Assembly: GCA_026770025.1 (NCBI GenBank)
Contig: JAMXDE010000031.1
Location: 659,095 to 723,094 of the forward strand
DNA: 64,000 bases
DNA from: Craspedostauros australis
Taxonomy: Eukaryota; Bacillariophyta; Bacillariophyceae; Mastogloiales; Achnanthaceae
Reading direction: 5' to 3'
Shown: positions 11,294 through 24,300 of the stretch, in pieces
Layout of the letters: the number at the start of each line of letters is the position of its first letter
How positions within the stretch are numbered: position 1 is the stretch's first letter
Notes under the pieces: generated by a model
Database searches by the model: none
The model's input: the letters and a program-made list of their open reading frames with translations, nothing else
Told to the model about the DNA's origin: nothing
Made by a program: the position numbers and the translations under genes

Positions 11294-13938
11294 GCCGCAA
11301 TTGCAACAAGCATGCTGTCCTCCTCTTTCCAGGATAAGTACTATGCACATGGCATTGTTCTTTTTCCGCCACGTCTGTGACGATGGTCTTCTGGGGACGA
11401 CATGCACAACTCTGTGTGTGCGGCACTGGAGAAGAGCATATTTGTGCTTCACCAAATACTCGGACAGTGTTGGGGACTCTGCATGACATGGAGAACTTGC
11501 AAGTGTTCTGTCCCAGCGACAATCAAACAGCACATTTCTCCGCGTCACCTCTTCTGTGACGCTCCCCCGCACGCCAACTCGAGTACGCAGTGCAATTTTC
11601 GTGTGCGGCAATGTGGTGATGGCAACCCGAAAACGATACGTGGCACACTGAAACTTGTGCTGGCGCTCTTCACGTTCTCGCTTGTATCAAAACATGGGCG
11701 CTGCACTACGCTACTTTGTTCCACTCCAACATAACCTGTATCTCTCCACCTTTGTGAATACGTGGAAACCAACCACAGGTCTTGCTTGCCACTCATGCTT
11801 GTGCCGGTGGTCGCATTCTATCGGCATTTCTTTGCATCATCTCCTTTGCGAGTACTGTTGTGTTGTTTCATGCAGTGTGCAGATCAGGCAACCAGTAGTA
11901 TCAGTCATGAGTGCAAATAGGCTGTTCCGCCATCGTCGAACCATGACTGTTCTGTTCTACGCATGATGCACTTGACCACACCGACTTACTCTGCTCGCAG
12001 TCATCCATCACCACCGAGCGCAATCTGCGTATCGCGCAACAACATGTATATTACGATTACATGCCCTGTGATGGGCTCAATTGCATTGTTTGCTCATGAG
12101 TGTGAAGGAACCCTCAGCAATCATTCACATGTGCCAAATAGCCACCGCATCGTCATTGCCAATTAGTACATGATCCGCAGCGCGGGAGCGAAACGCGCAA
12201 GGAGGAGAAAATACAGTGATCATTGTGGTATGCAGAGCACGGAGGATGCGGTCGTCCACGGAAAAGCGTGGCATCAACAACAGAAGCCAATGGATTGCCA
12301 ACCCAAATCAACCATGGCATCGACGACAATGACAGCAATCGCAGCAACATCAGGACTTCAAACCACCATCACGAAGCAGCCACGACATTGGCAACAGCAA
12401 CAGTAGATATAATACAATAGTGACAACTTCAAATCACACGAGTTATCGCTACCATCTCAATAGTTGTAGCAGCATTTGTAGCAGTTGCTGGTGCTGCGAT
12501 GCAGACAGGATCCAAATACAGGAGGGAGGTAACAACCGTGATGAGGACTTGCATTGAAGTGATCATTGCTGGGAGTTCGGATCAGATGAGAGGGACACAA
12601 ACACAAACGAAGAAGCCTCGACGAAGACCATGTGGAAGTGGCGAACTATCGAAGCGACAAGTCGACAAAACGCTCTGTTGCCTTTCGCCAGAAGCGGTGA
12701 GGAGGCAAAGTTCACATCAGACAACAACAGCAATCCGATTTGCGAAGAAACGTGCATGGGCAGAGCGACTAGGTGAGAACAATCCAAAAACGCTCTTCGC
12801 AAATATGACTGGAACGCAAGCGCCTCAACCAGCAACTGCTTGGACAAGTTGGTTGTCGACGTCATTGTTGGAACAACGAAGACAACACGACTTGGGCGTG
12901 TCTCGGAAATAGCGACACACAAAGCTGATGGTATCATTGTACAACACATGGAGTAGTCGACATGGTACATGTAAAGTTCTTAAAAAGCACTACGCACCAT
13001 GCCTGACAAATGCAATGGGACTCGTTTGTAGTCCTGGGAATTATGGGAAAACAATAACAGGAAATTCTGACATTTTCCCTACATCCGGGAAAATGTCGTC
13101 TATTTCCCCTGCTCCCAGTCCTGCAGCCGGCAGAAACCGCGTGTGGTGCGGCGAACTGGGGCGGCGGCAGGTGCACAAAAGCCTGTCGAGGACGAGTCCG
13201 ATGGAGGAGGTCTTCGCATGGTTGTGTTGGAAGCGATCTTTCAACACAAACAGGAATTTTGTGTCGTGTTCGTTCGTTTTTCGTTTGTTTTTGGTTGTGC
13301 CATTCGCTGGCTGTCGTGCGGAGGAGCGGATTCGGCTGTGGCCTCGCATTTGCGTGCATGCGTGGCACTTGGTGGGGCGGATCTGTTCTTCATGTTCTGT
13401 TTGCATGTTCTGTCTGCATGTTCTGTCTGCATGTTCTGTTCCAATCCGACTCATCCGATCCGTGAGAGACGAGATTATCATGGTTTCTCTGTTTGTCTCT
13501 GCAGACGCTGTGAACATGGGGATTTGGTGCTGCTCCGTCTGTCATCCGACCGTACACCAACACCGGCCACCACCACCAATGGTTGACACCTCAGCTGCCC
13601 ACTATCACCGCCACGGATGCAAATGACAAACGTGGTGCAAATGCCACCACGACCTCACTGACGAGTGCGATCAAGGGACTGTTGCTGCAGAGAAGCGAAG
13701 TTGCTCTCTCTGCCTCTCCCAACATTGATCTTGTCGACATGCCTGAAATCGTTTGGAGCATCTTATTTCCTCGCCCTCACAATCCATCAACACCGTAATC
13801 CACAAACCACCACCACACACAATCTCGAGAGAGAGCCAAGTTGCGCAGGTGCCATTCACATCTTCGTCACTGGCGCGACCGACACAAAACCCACCAACAC
13901 AGCCGCAGCCGCAGCCGCAGCCACATTCATACCCAACA
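11294..13938. other. spacer between copia copy 1 and the LRR gene
   Basis: No clear gene is present. It holds a CAA/CAG-rich stretch near 12270-12405, a possible gene relic (12223-12912), and a 13-bp tandem repeat of tgcatgttctgtc (about 13390-13440). Open frames before 13939 that lead into the LRR gene start only with TTG and code for low-complexity sequence, so this is taken as its 5' flank. Confidence 0.5.
12223..12912 (+). pseudogene. possible relic of a single-pass membrane protein
   Basis: One frame reads a hydrophilic stretch (12223-12417), then two adjacent stops (tag, tga, 12418-12423), then a hydrophobic segment VIATISIVVAAFVAVAG (about 12442-12492), then a basic tail to 12912. A hydrophilic N-terminus followed by one membrane span is also the layout of the two LRR genes in this window. 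There is no sequence match to them, however, and no LRR follows. The relic reading is an inference from hydrophobicity and frame continuity only. Confidence 0.25.
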
Positions 13939-16920
13939 ATGGATGACGAGACAACATGTGATTCGTCTGCTACACTGCCGCCACCAATCCCTGCTGTTCC
14001 CTCTGCGCCAGTAGCGTCTGAAGCAGGATGGACCTGGAAAGGTGTTGGGACTGTGGTGTTACTCGTCGTCGGTGTAGCCGGTGCCATTGCAGCAAGAGTA
14101 GTGTTCTCCCCCAGTGGCAGCTACAGCTTCGATCAATCGGATGCTTTCTTCACCATTTGGGAGGTGCTCGCGCCTGTACTCCAAAAAGAGCCTACCTTCA
14201 TCGATGCAGCCATACTTGCCAGCACAACCAGTACTGCACACCAGACGTTGAACTGGATGGCAAACAGCAACCACCCAGATCTCACATCAATGATCGCAGA
14301 AGATGTACAAGCCAATGTCACACATCTATTGGAGTACTATGCAGTGGTGAGCATGTACTTTTCACTCGATGGAGCCAATTGGAACGACAAGATGGGCTTT
14401 CTATCAGATGCTGACCTGTGCGACTGGCACTCTTCCTCCGGTGGTGTGACATGCGATAATGGCCATGTGGTACAAGTAGCTATGGGTGACGAAGGCATGC
14501 GGGGCACACTCGATCCAGCCCTGTATCATCTCTCGCACCTGGAGCAATGGTCAATGGAAATGACTTCCAGCACTCGCGGACAGATCGATGGTATCATCTT
14601 CAGTCGCATTGGCATGTTGAGTATGCTATCAGAGCTAACTCTAGTGTACATGGAACTGGGAGATTGGTTTCCGTCACAATTGTATCAACTTCAACAATTG
14701 ACACATCTTGACCTGGCTTCCAACAACTTCTATTGGAGGCTTCCATCCGAGATTGGTCGATTTCCAGCTTTGCGACATCTTGGCCTGGAGAACAATACCT
14801 TCTTAGGGCGTCTTCCATCCGAGATTGGTCAACTATCAGCACTCACCTTTCTTGATTTGAGAGCAACTGGTTTCACTGCACAGTTCCCATCTGAGATTGG
14901 TCGGCTGACAGTTTTGCAACATCTTGACCTGGAACGGACGCGCTTCACTGGGCAACTTCCATCCGAGATTGTTCAGCTGACAGCACTCACCTTTCTTGAT
15001 CTAGAACGGACCAAATTCACTGCACAGTTCCCATCTGAGATTGGTTGGCTGACAGTATTGCAACATCTTGACCTGGAAGGGACGCGCTTCACTGGGCAAC
15101 TTCCATCCGAGATTGGTCAGCTGACAGCACTCGCGTCTCTTGACCTGGATTTCACCAATCTCATTGGACAGATTCCATCCGAGATTGGTCAGCTGACAGC
15201 ACTCACCTTTCTTGATTTGGGGCCTACTGATTTCACTGGGCAGCTTCCATCCAAGATTGGTCAGCTGACAGCCCTTGCTTTTCTTGATCTGCGATCTACT
15301 GACTTAACTGGGCGGCTTCCATCCGAGATTGGTCAACTATCAGCACTCACCTATCTTGATTTGAGAGCAACTGGCTTCACTGGGCAACTTCCATCTGAGA
15401 TTGGTCAACTGACAGCACTCACCTATCTTGATCTAGAACAGACTGACTTCACTGGGCAACTTCCATCCGAGATTGGTCAACTGACAGCGCTCACCGATCT
15501 TGCTCTGGGATCTACTCACTTCACTGGACAGCTTCCATCCGAGATTGGTCAACTGACAGCACTGAAACGTCTTTACCTGGATTCCACTGGGCAGCTTCCA
15601 TCGGAGATTGGTCAACTGACAGCGCTCACCTATCTTGGTCTGAGACGTACTGAATTCACTGGGCGGCTTCCATCCGAGATTGGTCAACTGACAGCACTGA
15701 AACGTCTTTACCTGGATTCCACTGGGCAGCTTCCATCGGAGATTGGTCAACTGACAGCGCTCACCTATCTTGGTCTGAGACATACTGAATTCACTGGGCG
15801 GCTTCCATCCGAGATTGGTCAACTGACAGCTCTCACCGATCTTGATTTGAGTGCAACTGACTTCACTGGGCAGCTTCCATCCGAGCTTGGTCAATTGACA
15901 GCGCTCACCTATCTTGGTCTGAGATATACTGAATTCACTGGGCGGCTTCCATCCGAGATTGGTCAACTGACAGCTCTCACCGATCTTGATTTGAGTGCAA
16001 CTGACTTCACTAGACAGCTTCCATCCGAGATTGGTCAACTGACAGCGCTCACCGATCTTGTTCTGGGATCTACTGACTTCACTGGACAGCTTCCATCCGA
16101 GATTGGTCAACTGACAGCGCTCACCTATCTTGATCTAGACAGGACCAATTTCACTGGACAGCTTCCATCCGAGATTGGTCAACTGACAGCGCTCACCTAT
16201 CTTGATCTAGACAGGACCAATTTCACTGGACAGCTTCCGTCCGAGATTGGTCAACTCACAGCGCTCACCTATCTCTATCTGAGATCTATTGGCTCCACTG
16301 GACAGCTTCCATCCGAGGTTGGTCAACTCACAGCATTGCGATCTCTTCATCTAGCACTTGCTGACTTCACTGGACAGCTTCCATCCGAGATTGGTCAACT
16401 GACAGCGCTCACCGATCTTGTTCTGGGATCTACTGACTTCACTGGACAGCTTCCATCCGAGATTGGTCAGCTGACAGCACTCGGCTCTCTTCGATTGGGA
16501 TATACTGACTTCACTGGGCGGCTTCCATCCGAGATCGGTCAACTGACGGGATTGGGATATCTTTACCTGGGGCTTACCAATTTCACTGGGCGGCTTCCAT
16601 CCGAGATTGGTCAGCTGACATACCTCGTTTCTCTTGATTTGGGACCTTCTGACTTCACTGGACAGCTTCCATCCGAGGTTGGTCAACTCACAGCATTGCG
16701 ATCTCTTCGTCTAGCACTTGCTGACTTCACTGGACAGCTTCCATCCGAGATTGGTCAACTGACAGCGCTCACCTATCTTGATCTGGGATTAACTGACTTC
16801 ACTGGGCAACTTCCATCCGAGATTGGTCAACTGACAGCACTCACCTATCTTGATCTAGAAAGGACCAAATTCACTCGACCGCTTCCAACTCAGCTTGGTC
16901 TCCTCACATCATTGAAATAA
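13939..16920 (+). CDS. membrane-anchored leucine-rich repeat protein, 32 repeats
   Basis: The 993-residue product has a short Pro-rich N-terminus, one membrane span (about residues 35-56, WKGVGTVVLLVVGVAGA), a conserved cap (about 60-230, with FSLDGANW and LCDWHSSSGGVTCDNG, the LRR N-terminal cap type) and about 32 plant-like LRR units of consensus LPSEIGQLTALTYLDL..TDFTG. Two units (the KRLYLDSTG ones) have 21 instead of 24 residues. Start: the ATG at 13939 has context aacaATGG; the frame stays open upstream only with TTG starts. Diatom LRR-TM proteins of this kind are thought to act in recognition or adhesion at the cell surface; no kinase domain is present. Its paralogue is at 32293-33876, with homology from 14122 to 17048. 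Confidence 0.85.
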   Translation: MDDETTCDSSATLPPPIPAVPSAPVASEAGWTWKGVGTVVLLVVGVAGAIAARVVFSPSGSYSFDQSDAFFTIWEVLAPVLQKEPTFIDAAILASTTSTAHQTLNWMANSNHPDLTSMIAEDVQANVTHLLEYYAVVSMYFSLDGANWNDKMGFLSDADLCDWHSSSGGVTCDNGHVVQVAMGDEGMRGTLDPALYHLSHLEQWSMEMTSSTRGQIDGIIFSRIGMLSMLSELTLVYMELGDWFPSQLYQLQQLTHLDLASNNFYWRLPSEIGRFPALRHLGLENNTFLGRLPSEIGQLSALTFLDLRATGFTAQFPSEIGRLTVLQHLDLERTRFTGQLPSEIVQLTALTFLDLERTKFTAQFPSEIGWLTVLQHLDLEGTRFTGQLPSEIGQLTALASLDLDFTNLIGQIPSEIGQLTALTFLDLGPTDFTGQLPSKIGQLTALAFLDLRSTDLTGRLPSEIGQLSALTYLDLRATGFTGQLPSEIGQLTALTYLDLEQTDFTGQLPSEIGQLTALTDLALGSTHFTGQLPSEIGQLTALKRLYLDSTGQLPSEIGQLTALTYLGLRRTEFTGRLPSEIGQLTALKRLYLDSTGQLPSEIGQLTALTYLGLRHTEFTGRLPSEIGQLTALTDLDLSATDFTGQLPSELGQLTALTYLGLRYTEFTGRLPSEIGQLTALTDLDLSATDFTRQLPSEIGQLTALTDLVLGSTDFTGQLPSEIGQLTALTYLDLDRTNFTGQLPSEIGQLTALTYLDLDRTNFTGQLPSEIGQLTALTYLYLRSIGSTGQLPSEVGQLTALRSLHLALADFTGQLPSEIGQLTALTDLVLGSTDFTGQLPSEIGQLTALGSLRLGYTDFTGRLPSEIGQLTGLGYLYLGLTNFTGRLPSEIGQLTYLVSLDLGPSDFTGQLPSEVGQLTALRSLRLALADFTGQLPSEIGQLTALTYLDLGLTDFTGQLPSEIGQLTALTYLDLERTKFTRPLPTQLGLLTSLK
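14640..16917 (+). repeat. 72-bp tandem repeat array encoding LRRs
   Basis: Units of 72 bp, each holding ccatccgagattggtcaact-like sequence, occur about 32 times, with two 63-bp units. Blocks of two or more units are themselves duplicated: the KRLYL/TYLGL pair twice, the TDLDLSATD/TYLGL pair twice, and the SEVGQLTALRSL plus next unit twice. The array grew by unequal exchange of blocks. Confidence 0.9.
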
Positions 16921-17048
16921 CCAGGATTCCTGGAATCTAATTCACTCCAATTTTCTCAACACAACTGGCCAAGCTTATGGACTGTTTAGGGTTAATTGGA
17001 AATGATGTGCTGTTGAGATGTAGCATCAAGAGCAGTTACTAAAATTGG
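16921..17048 (+). other. 3' flank of the LRR gene, shared with its paralogue
   Basis: These 128 bases after the stop are nearly identical to 33877-34004 after the second LRR gene. Similarity stops exactly at 17049, where sequence beginning tgtcaggaatcg starts. That fits an insertion junction. Confidence 0.8.
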
Positions 17049-17457
17049 TGTCAGGAATCGGGGGTAATATGTAATCAAGATACCCATGATTGCCGCACCT
17101 CCCAATAATATCTTCATGGCTTGATGGGATCAACTTTGTTGATCACACTTGGACCACCTTGTAGTTTGTCCCCCTTGAACCCCTCTGCCCATGAATGACA
17201 ACAATCTTGGTCATGTCCCATCATGGAGCCTATCCATGTACCACCGCTGTAATGAGGGCGAACCTATGGATTGACCACTAGGGATGTAATTGCACATGAG
17301 CCAAGACTATGGGCGAAACTGTCGATATGTACCAGACATGTTGACACGCATCGACGGACAAAGAGTCGCCCCAATGAGAAAGAGAAACGGAGGCGATGCC
17401 CCTATCCGCTCAAGAGCACGAATGACGACACGACATGCATCCATCATAACCAGCCTG
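17049..17457 (+). mobile_element. truncated LTR-like element, second family
   Basis: The segment starts TGTCAGGAATCG. Its first 60 or so bases match, in inverse orientation, the end of the solo LTR at 25538-26219 (shared gatacccatgattgccgc). It begins exactly where the LRR 3' flank homology is lost and is cut at 17458 by the 5' LTR of copia copy 2. No gene is visible in it. Confidence 0.5.
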
Positions 17458-18023
17458 TGTCAAGATGTACATGTGAGTACATGCCGAGATGTACGAGTAT
17501 ATGTGCATCGTTCACCCGTTATTCTCTCATACGCACTTAGACGGTATAACTACATTCGTGTCAATAGTATACTGTGATTCGTCAGAATACAGGGGAAATG
17601 GAACACACGAAAAGGGGCAAGATTTCTGGAGGAAATTTGCAAATAACGATTTCTGAGAGAATTGGAAAATCGTCCGTCCATCCATCAATGGTACCAAGAG
17701 AATCTCGAGGTACTTCCCAACTAAACCTCAGATGACAATATCATCTGACAGACTGCTGCATCACCAATGGAACGTGACATCTGGAGAGCAGAAGGAGGCC
17801 TACTGACGTCAACAGGATGTCATCGTGTCACCACATCGACATCTGTCTCCAAGTCAGAGCAGGGGGCGAAGATCCGATGACTGAAGAGGATCAGCATCAT
17901 GGATACAGAAGGTGAACTTCAAATGGTAAGTACTCATGGAGTAAGAGGCAATACTGAACAAACGGAGTGTTGAATGCGGAGTACGCATCAAACACGGAGT
18001 ATCATGTAGCACGAGCACACAGT

Positions 18024-18057
<34 letters not shown>

Positions 18058-18265
18058 CAGAGAGGAGCGAGAGAGCATCTCGCGTACCGACTCATAGTCG
18101 GAGACTGAATCTACAAAACAGATTGAAGCACCGAGAGCATTGGGCAAGAGAACGGGCGTACACCAAGAGGATCGGAGTAGCCAAGTAATGAAATAGCAAA
18201 CGAACGACTATCAACCAACACCATCTTCCACAATCGTAGGTTACCGTGAGCGGAACTTGCCAACA
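17458..18265 (+). repeat. 5' LTR of copia copy 2, divergent type
   Basis: It starts tgtcaagatg and ends ttgccaaca. Diagnostic differences from copy 1 are ctgaagaggatcagcatc where copy 1 has cccatgaagatc, and a long (GA)n run at about 18027-18053. Confidence 0.9.
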
Positions 18266-18347
18266 CGTTTATAAACGATAGATCAGGGCGAGCCCGCGGA
18301 TTGGATCGTGCGAGGAAGACGAACATCATTCAAGAGCAGCAGGCTGA

Positions 18348-21300
18348 ATGAGCGAGGAAGAGGAATTGAAAGACATCCCTCTGTCCCAACTGGCTATCAA
18401 GCAAGAAGAAGGTGCGAGCGAGACTCAACTTCAAGAACAGAAGGAAGCAGCTGCGGCTACTGTCCTATCAGGCGCAGACGCAAGTGCGATCAACGAGACC
18501 GAAGAGGAACGGTCTGCAAAAGTACACCGCGAGGAGAAGAGAATTCTCAAGGCGGTCAAGCAAGAGGAGACTGGTGTGACGGAGAGCATTCGCACAGCCA
18601 AACAGGGTGGGAAAAGTGAGACACCACCAGGAGGAGAATTTGTGACGAAAACAATCTCCGCGCAACAACAGGCGAAAATCGAAGAATCGGCAACACAGAA
18701 ACCGACGGAAATCAAGGGCGCGAGCGCACCAACGACGAAACAACGAACCAACATGGCGACATCAGCCAACATGAACAAGCGACGCATCAAGGCGCCGATG
18801 TTCAGCGGTGAACAGGAAGACTACAGCGCATGGGAATCCCAAGCGAAAGCATACGCTCGTGCACAGAAGACAAGAGACGTGATGTTGGGCAAGACCAAAG
18901 TGCCAACAGTGAGCGAGATCGTGGCAGCCGCCGGCGAGGCCAAGGAAGCGATGGAGGAAATCTACGAGCTGGGATGCGACTGCTTCAGCGATCTGATCCT
19001 CATGATGGATGCAGAGAAAGGAAAAGGCAAGCAGGCCATCCAGTACATCAACCAATGCATCTCCGACGACTACCCTGAAGGAGATCCACACGCAGCGTGG
19101 AACGTTCTCGCGGAGAAGTTCCGCCCATCCGACGCAGCAACGAAGATCAAACTCAAGCGTCAGTTCAACAACGAAAAGATGAAGAGAGACACGGACCCCG
19201 ACATCTACATCACACGACTTGAGGGTCTACGATCGCGTCTCCACGATGTCAAGTACACGATCACAGACGAAGAGATGATCATGCAGATCCTCAGCACGGT
19301 GAGCAATGAATACAGAACCCACATCGTGAACTTCCAACACCAACTCACGTTTAATCCGGAACTCGTTACCATCAACACGATCAGAGGAGTACTCCGCACA
19401 GCATACGCCACTCATCAAGGAGGCAAAGCGTACATCGACGACTTCCAAGACAGTAACACGAAGAGCAACGACACTGGCTTCACGAGCACCGGTAAATTCA
19501 AGGGTACCTGCCACAACTGTGGTGTGTATGGTCACAGATCCGCCGATTGCCCAGAACGCAAGAAATCGAACAACAAGAAAAACAACAACAACAACAACAA
19601 CAACAAGATGAACGGAAAGCGCAACAACTACCGCAACAAAGGAAGCGGCTTCAACGGCAAGTGCAACTACTGTGGCATCTTCGGACACCGCGAGGCGGAG
19701 TGCCGAAAGAAGAAGTCCAACGAAAGCAAGAAGAACAACGAACAAGCCAACACGGCAACGGAAGGACACGACAAGAGCGGACACGAGATGGTACTCTCGG
19801 CAAAGGACATGCCGCTCTGCATGTTGGTGTCCGAGGACTACATCGAAGACTCCTTCTTCGATAACTTCGAGTACGTCGGGAGTGACGACGAAGTGCAGGA
19901 CGATGAGATCGTCCCGGAGTGGCTCAGCGAGGAGCCAATCATCCACGAAGTGGATCCAAGACGCGAAGTGAGCTACGAATGCTGCTTCAACGCGCACGAC
20001 CTGATCGGTCCATACGGCGACGAAGCCGAGATGGGCAACGAGGCCAACGATAGCGACATCGAAGAGGCCATGAGCGAAGAGGCCGACGACGAGATCAACG
20101 ACAATGATAGAGGCCGAGACGAAACGAACGGCGGCGCAGCACCGCCTCCTCCAGTGGCGGGGAACAACAGATCGGGTATCTTCGACGAAGATGACAGCGA
20201 CGAAACCGAGGATCATCCGGACGACAGCTTCAATCCAAACGAGCGTGTCGTCTATCCAAGAGACATCGACTTCCCACCGATTGGGAATCCCAACGAATCA
20301 AACTACCTCCATCGTCATGACACCATTTCGTATGGAACGGAAACAGCATTGGTAATCCAGAAGCAACTCATCTTCGATGCTGTGATGGAAGCAGGAGTGA
20401 AACTGTTCCCAGGAATCGCACAAAGAGTGCTCAGACCAATATGGGTGAACATGATGGGATCCATCCTATCTGAGAACTTCAGATCAATCGAAGAGATTCT
20501 CGCCAATTCGGTTGTGATCAATCGCATACTGGAAGCAGCCGAGACAGAGACGATCCCAGAAACGGATCTGCATTACATCCTTGGAGGATGTATGCGCGTA
20601 CGCTTACGCGAACGACCACGCGTCCACCCATACGATCCAGCCACAGGATCACATCGAAACAGCACGATTCCATCGGACTATGCGCAACTACCCGACAACA
20701 TGGATGACGGAGATCATCATCCTCCATACAACGAAGACGGAGTCCACGAAGACGACGATGACGGCAGCTTCGACGACGAGATAGCTGCAGCAGATGTGGA
20801 GCAGCTCCACGAGCTGAGCACCAGATACAAGGACAAGGTCAACAAGGACACCTGGCTCGCCGACAGCGGAGCTTCGTGTCACATCATCAACTCGGACGCC
20901 GCTCTTTTCAACGTGCGGCACATCAAGTCATTCGTCCAAGTGGGAGACAGCACGAAACTGGACTCTCCCAAGATGGGATCCATTCGCTTGAAAGTCAAGC
21001 AACGAAACAACACTGGCCACATCATCCGGCTCGATGATGTGAAGTACACACCGAAAATGGTGGTGAACCTTTTCTCTACGAACAAGGCTCTGTACAATGG
21101 TTACCAGCTTGGTAACAACGGCATTCTAATGGACATCATCAACGGATCCGGAACGAAGATCGTATTCGATCGAGTCTTCCCCACATCCAACGGATTCATC
21201 ACGGGAGTGCAGATGCATCCCATCATGCCGACAGACGACGACAAGGCTTGCACAGCCATCATCAAGAATCCATCCAAGGAGATCAGCGCAGTGAACCTGC

Positions 21301-24300
21301 ACCGAATGCTCGGCCACGCGCCACTCGAGACCATGAAGCGGACGGCCGCCCAATACGGATGGAAGATCATCGGCGAGATGCCAGTAGGTCGCGACTGCGC
21401 GGTCGCGAATGCGAGAGTGAAGAACATTCCGAAGGCAACGATTCCAAGAGCAACTCGCCGCGGCGAACGACTCTTCATTGACATTAGTTACACTAAACAC
21501 ATAAGCTTCGGAGACAAACGCTACTGGACCCTGATCGTGGACGACTGCACGGATCACTGCTGGAGTTTCTTTCTCAAGAACAAGAGTGATCAACCAGGGT
21601 ACATCAAACGATTCATCCAAACGATCAAATCACAGACAGGTGATCAACAAATCATCTTCCGAGGAGACAACAGCGGAGAGAACAAATCCACGGAGGATAT
21701 TCTCATCGATGCAGGACTCAACATGAAATTCGAATTCATGGCATCGAACACGCCGCAACAGAACGGCAGAGTGGAACGCAAGTTCGCGTACCTCTACACC
21801 AAGATACGCTCCATGCTCAATGGAGCACAACTCGACGAAGAGTATAGGCATGGCCTGTGGGCAGCGGCTGCGAGCACTGCCACCGCCATCGCCAACATCA
21901 CTGTAGCGAAGAATCAGAAGGAGTCACCGTACCGCCAATTCTTCGGCAGCGATCCACCATACGCGGATGCACTCCGCACATTTGGAGAGGTGGGTGTTGT
22001 GAAGACTACTTATGGCGGGATCACCGCCAAACTCAAGAACAGAGGAGAAGAGATGGTGTTCATTGGATATGCACACCAACACGCATCAGGGGTCTACAAC
22101 ATGTACAGACCATCAACCAAGTCACTCATCTGTTCACGCGACATCAAGTGGCTCAACCAATCATACGGACAGTTCCATGGCTGGGCACCAGCACCGAACA
22201 TATTCAGCAAAGTAGGAACAACGGACGCAGACAGCTTCACGACCATCGGACGGAAGCGGGCGATGCCAAGGACGGCAATGCGTCGAACATCAGAAGCGAA
22301 GAGAGTATCTTTCGCTGACACCAACAGGTACTACATCCTATCGGACAGCGACGATGAGGATAATGAGGACGACGGAGTAGTGACTCAACTAGTCCATAAC
22401 GACGAGGAAGATCGGAGCGAATCCAATCATGAGGATGACGAAACCATACCATCCGGCGACGAAGCCGACGATGACACAGGCGTCACTCCTCCGAATACAC
22501 CAGCGAGGTCTACACATGACAGTCCATCCAGATCTCCACCAAGCAAACCAAACAAGCGTGACATAGCCAGAAAGGAGAGGATCCGACGTCACGAAGCACG
22601 AGGCAGGAAGGGAAAAGCTAATCTCAAGTCAACTGCAGGGAAGAGTATTCCCAGAGCTCTGCGCGAGCTCGCAGACTTCAACGAACAAGGTCGAAAGGAA
22701 GAAGGCTATGAGAGCGATCCATCATCCAACGAGGCGAGTGACGAACTCAGCGACGAGATGATCGACGACTCCAACAACGAAACTACAGATGATGAAGAAA
22801 TCAAAGACGAAGATGAAGAGATCGAGATCACTCATCATAGCACAACAGGACTATACGGAATGAATGCAATCATTACCGAATCACCAGCAATCGACATCGG
22901 ATTGTCGATGCAGGACGAGAACAAGGAACCAGAGAAGCACATCGAACCTACAACGTTCGACGGAGCCTTCAATCACCCAGATCCTATCCATCGAAAGGGA
23001 TATAGAGCAGCCATCAAGAAGGAGTTCGACTCCATGGATACACGCAAGGTGTACAGCAAGATCAAACGAGACGCCATCCCACGCGGCCGCAGATGCTGCA
23101 AGTGCAAATGGGTCTTCAAGCTGAAGCGTGACGGCACACATCGAGCGCGGCTCGTTGCATGTGGCTATTCACAAGTCGCAGGAGTAGACTTCCAAGAGCA
23201 TTACTCACCCGTCATCCATGATGTAACCTATCGGGTCATGATGGTGATCATGCTAATCAAGAAGATGGACTGCGCACTCGTCGATGTCGTAACGGCATTC
23301 CTACATGGAGACCTCGACGAGGAGATCTACATGAACTGTCCCAACGGGATGGATCATCAACCAGACGAAGCCCTGACCCTACACAAGCCAATCTACGGAC
23401 TTGTGCAGAGCGCCAGGCAATGGTTCAAGATGTTGGTATCGACCCTCAAGAATATCAGTTTCGAACAGAGCGCAGCAGACCCGTGCCTGTTCTACAGAAA
23501 GACGAACGAAGGAAGCATGATCGTGGCCATCTACGTGGACGATTGCTTCTGTTGCGGAGACTCCAAGGCACTGGAGGCATTCCTGAAGGACATCCAAGGC
23601 AGCAAGTTCAAGGTGACAATCGAGCGCGGACTCGGAGACTACCTCAGCTGCAACATCGAACTGAACCATGACAAGACTAGAGCGACATTGCGTCAACCAC
23701 ATCTCATCCGACACCTCATTGAAGAATTCGGAACCAAGGTTGAGAAGATGCAACGCTATGGGACACCGGGAACCCCGGGCCAAATCATCGTACGACCATC
23801 CGAAGACAACGGATTACAGAAGGTCGGACCGGAAGAACATGCCGAATATCGTCGAGGCGTCGGTATGCTACTCTTCCTCATCAAGCACTCGCGACCGGAT
23901 ATCGCGAACCCTGTAAGGGAACTCTCCAAGGTATTGATCGGGCCCACCAAGGCCGCAATGAAGGAGATGTATCGGATCATCAAGTATGTGATCGATACAA
24001 AGGACTATGGATTGAAGATCCATCCAGCGCGTCCAGACGACGACGGCTGGGATATGGAGCTCTTCTGCGATAGCGAATATGCAGGAGACAAGAACACAAG
24101 AATCAGCGTAGGGGGATTCATTCTATACCTATGCAAGGTACCAATCCTTTGGCGATCCAAGGCACAGAAGGCCGTCACACTTAGCTCATCCGAAGCAGAA
24201 TACGTTGCCCTTTCCGAAGCGGCAAAGGAGATCTTCTTCGTGATGCAGCTACTCGAAAGTGTGGGCGTCCCAGTGAAGACACCGATCAAGGTCCGTGTGG

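Noticed and set aside
13753-13938. N-terminal extension of the LRR gene
   Set aside because: It would need a TTG start and adds only low-complexity sequence; ATG 13939 has a good context and precedes the membrane span.
15433-16110. Minus-strand frame of 225 codons in the LRR gene
   Set aside because: Antisense to the 72-bp repeat; its repeats mirror the LRR units.
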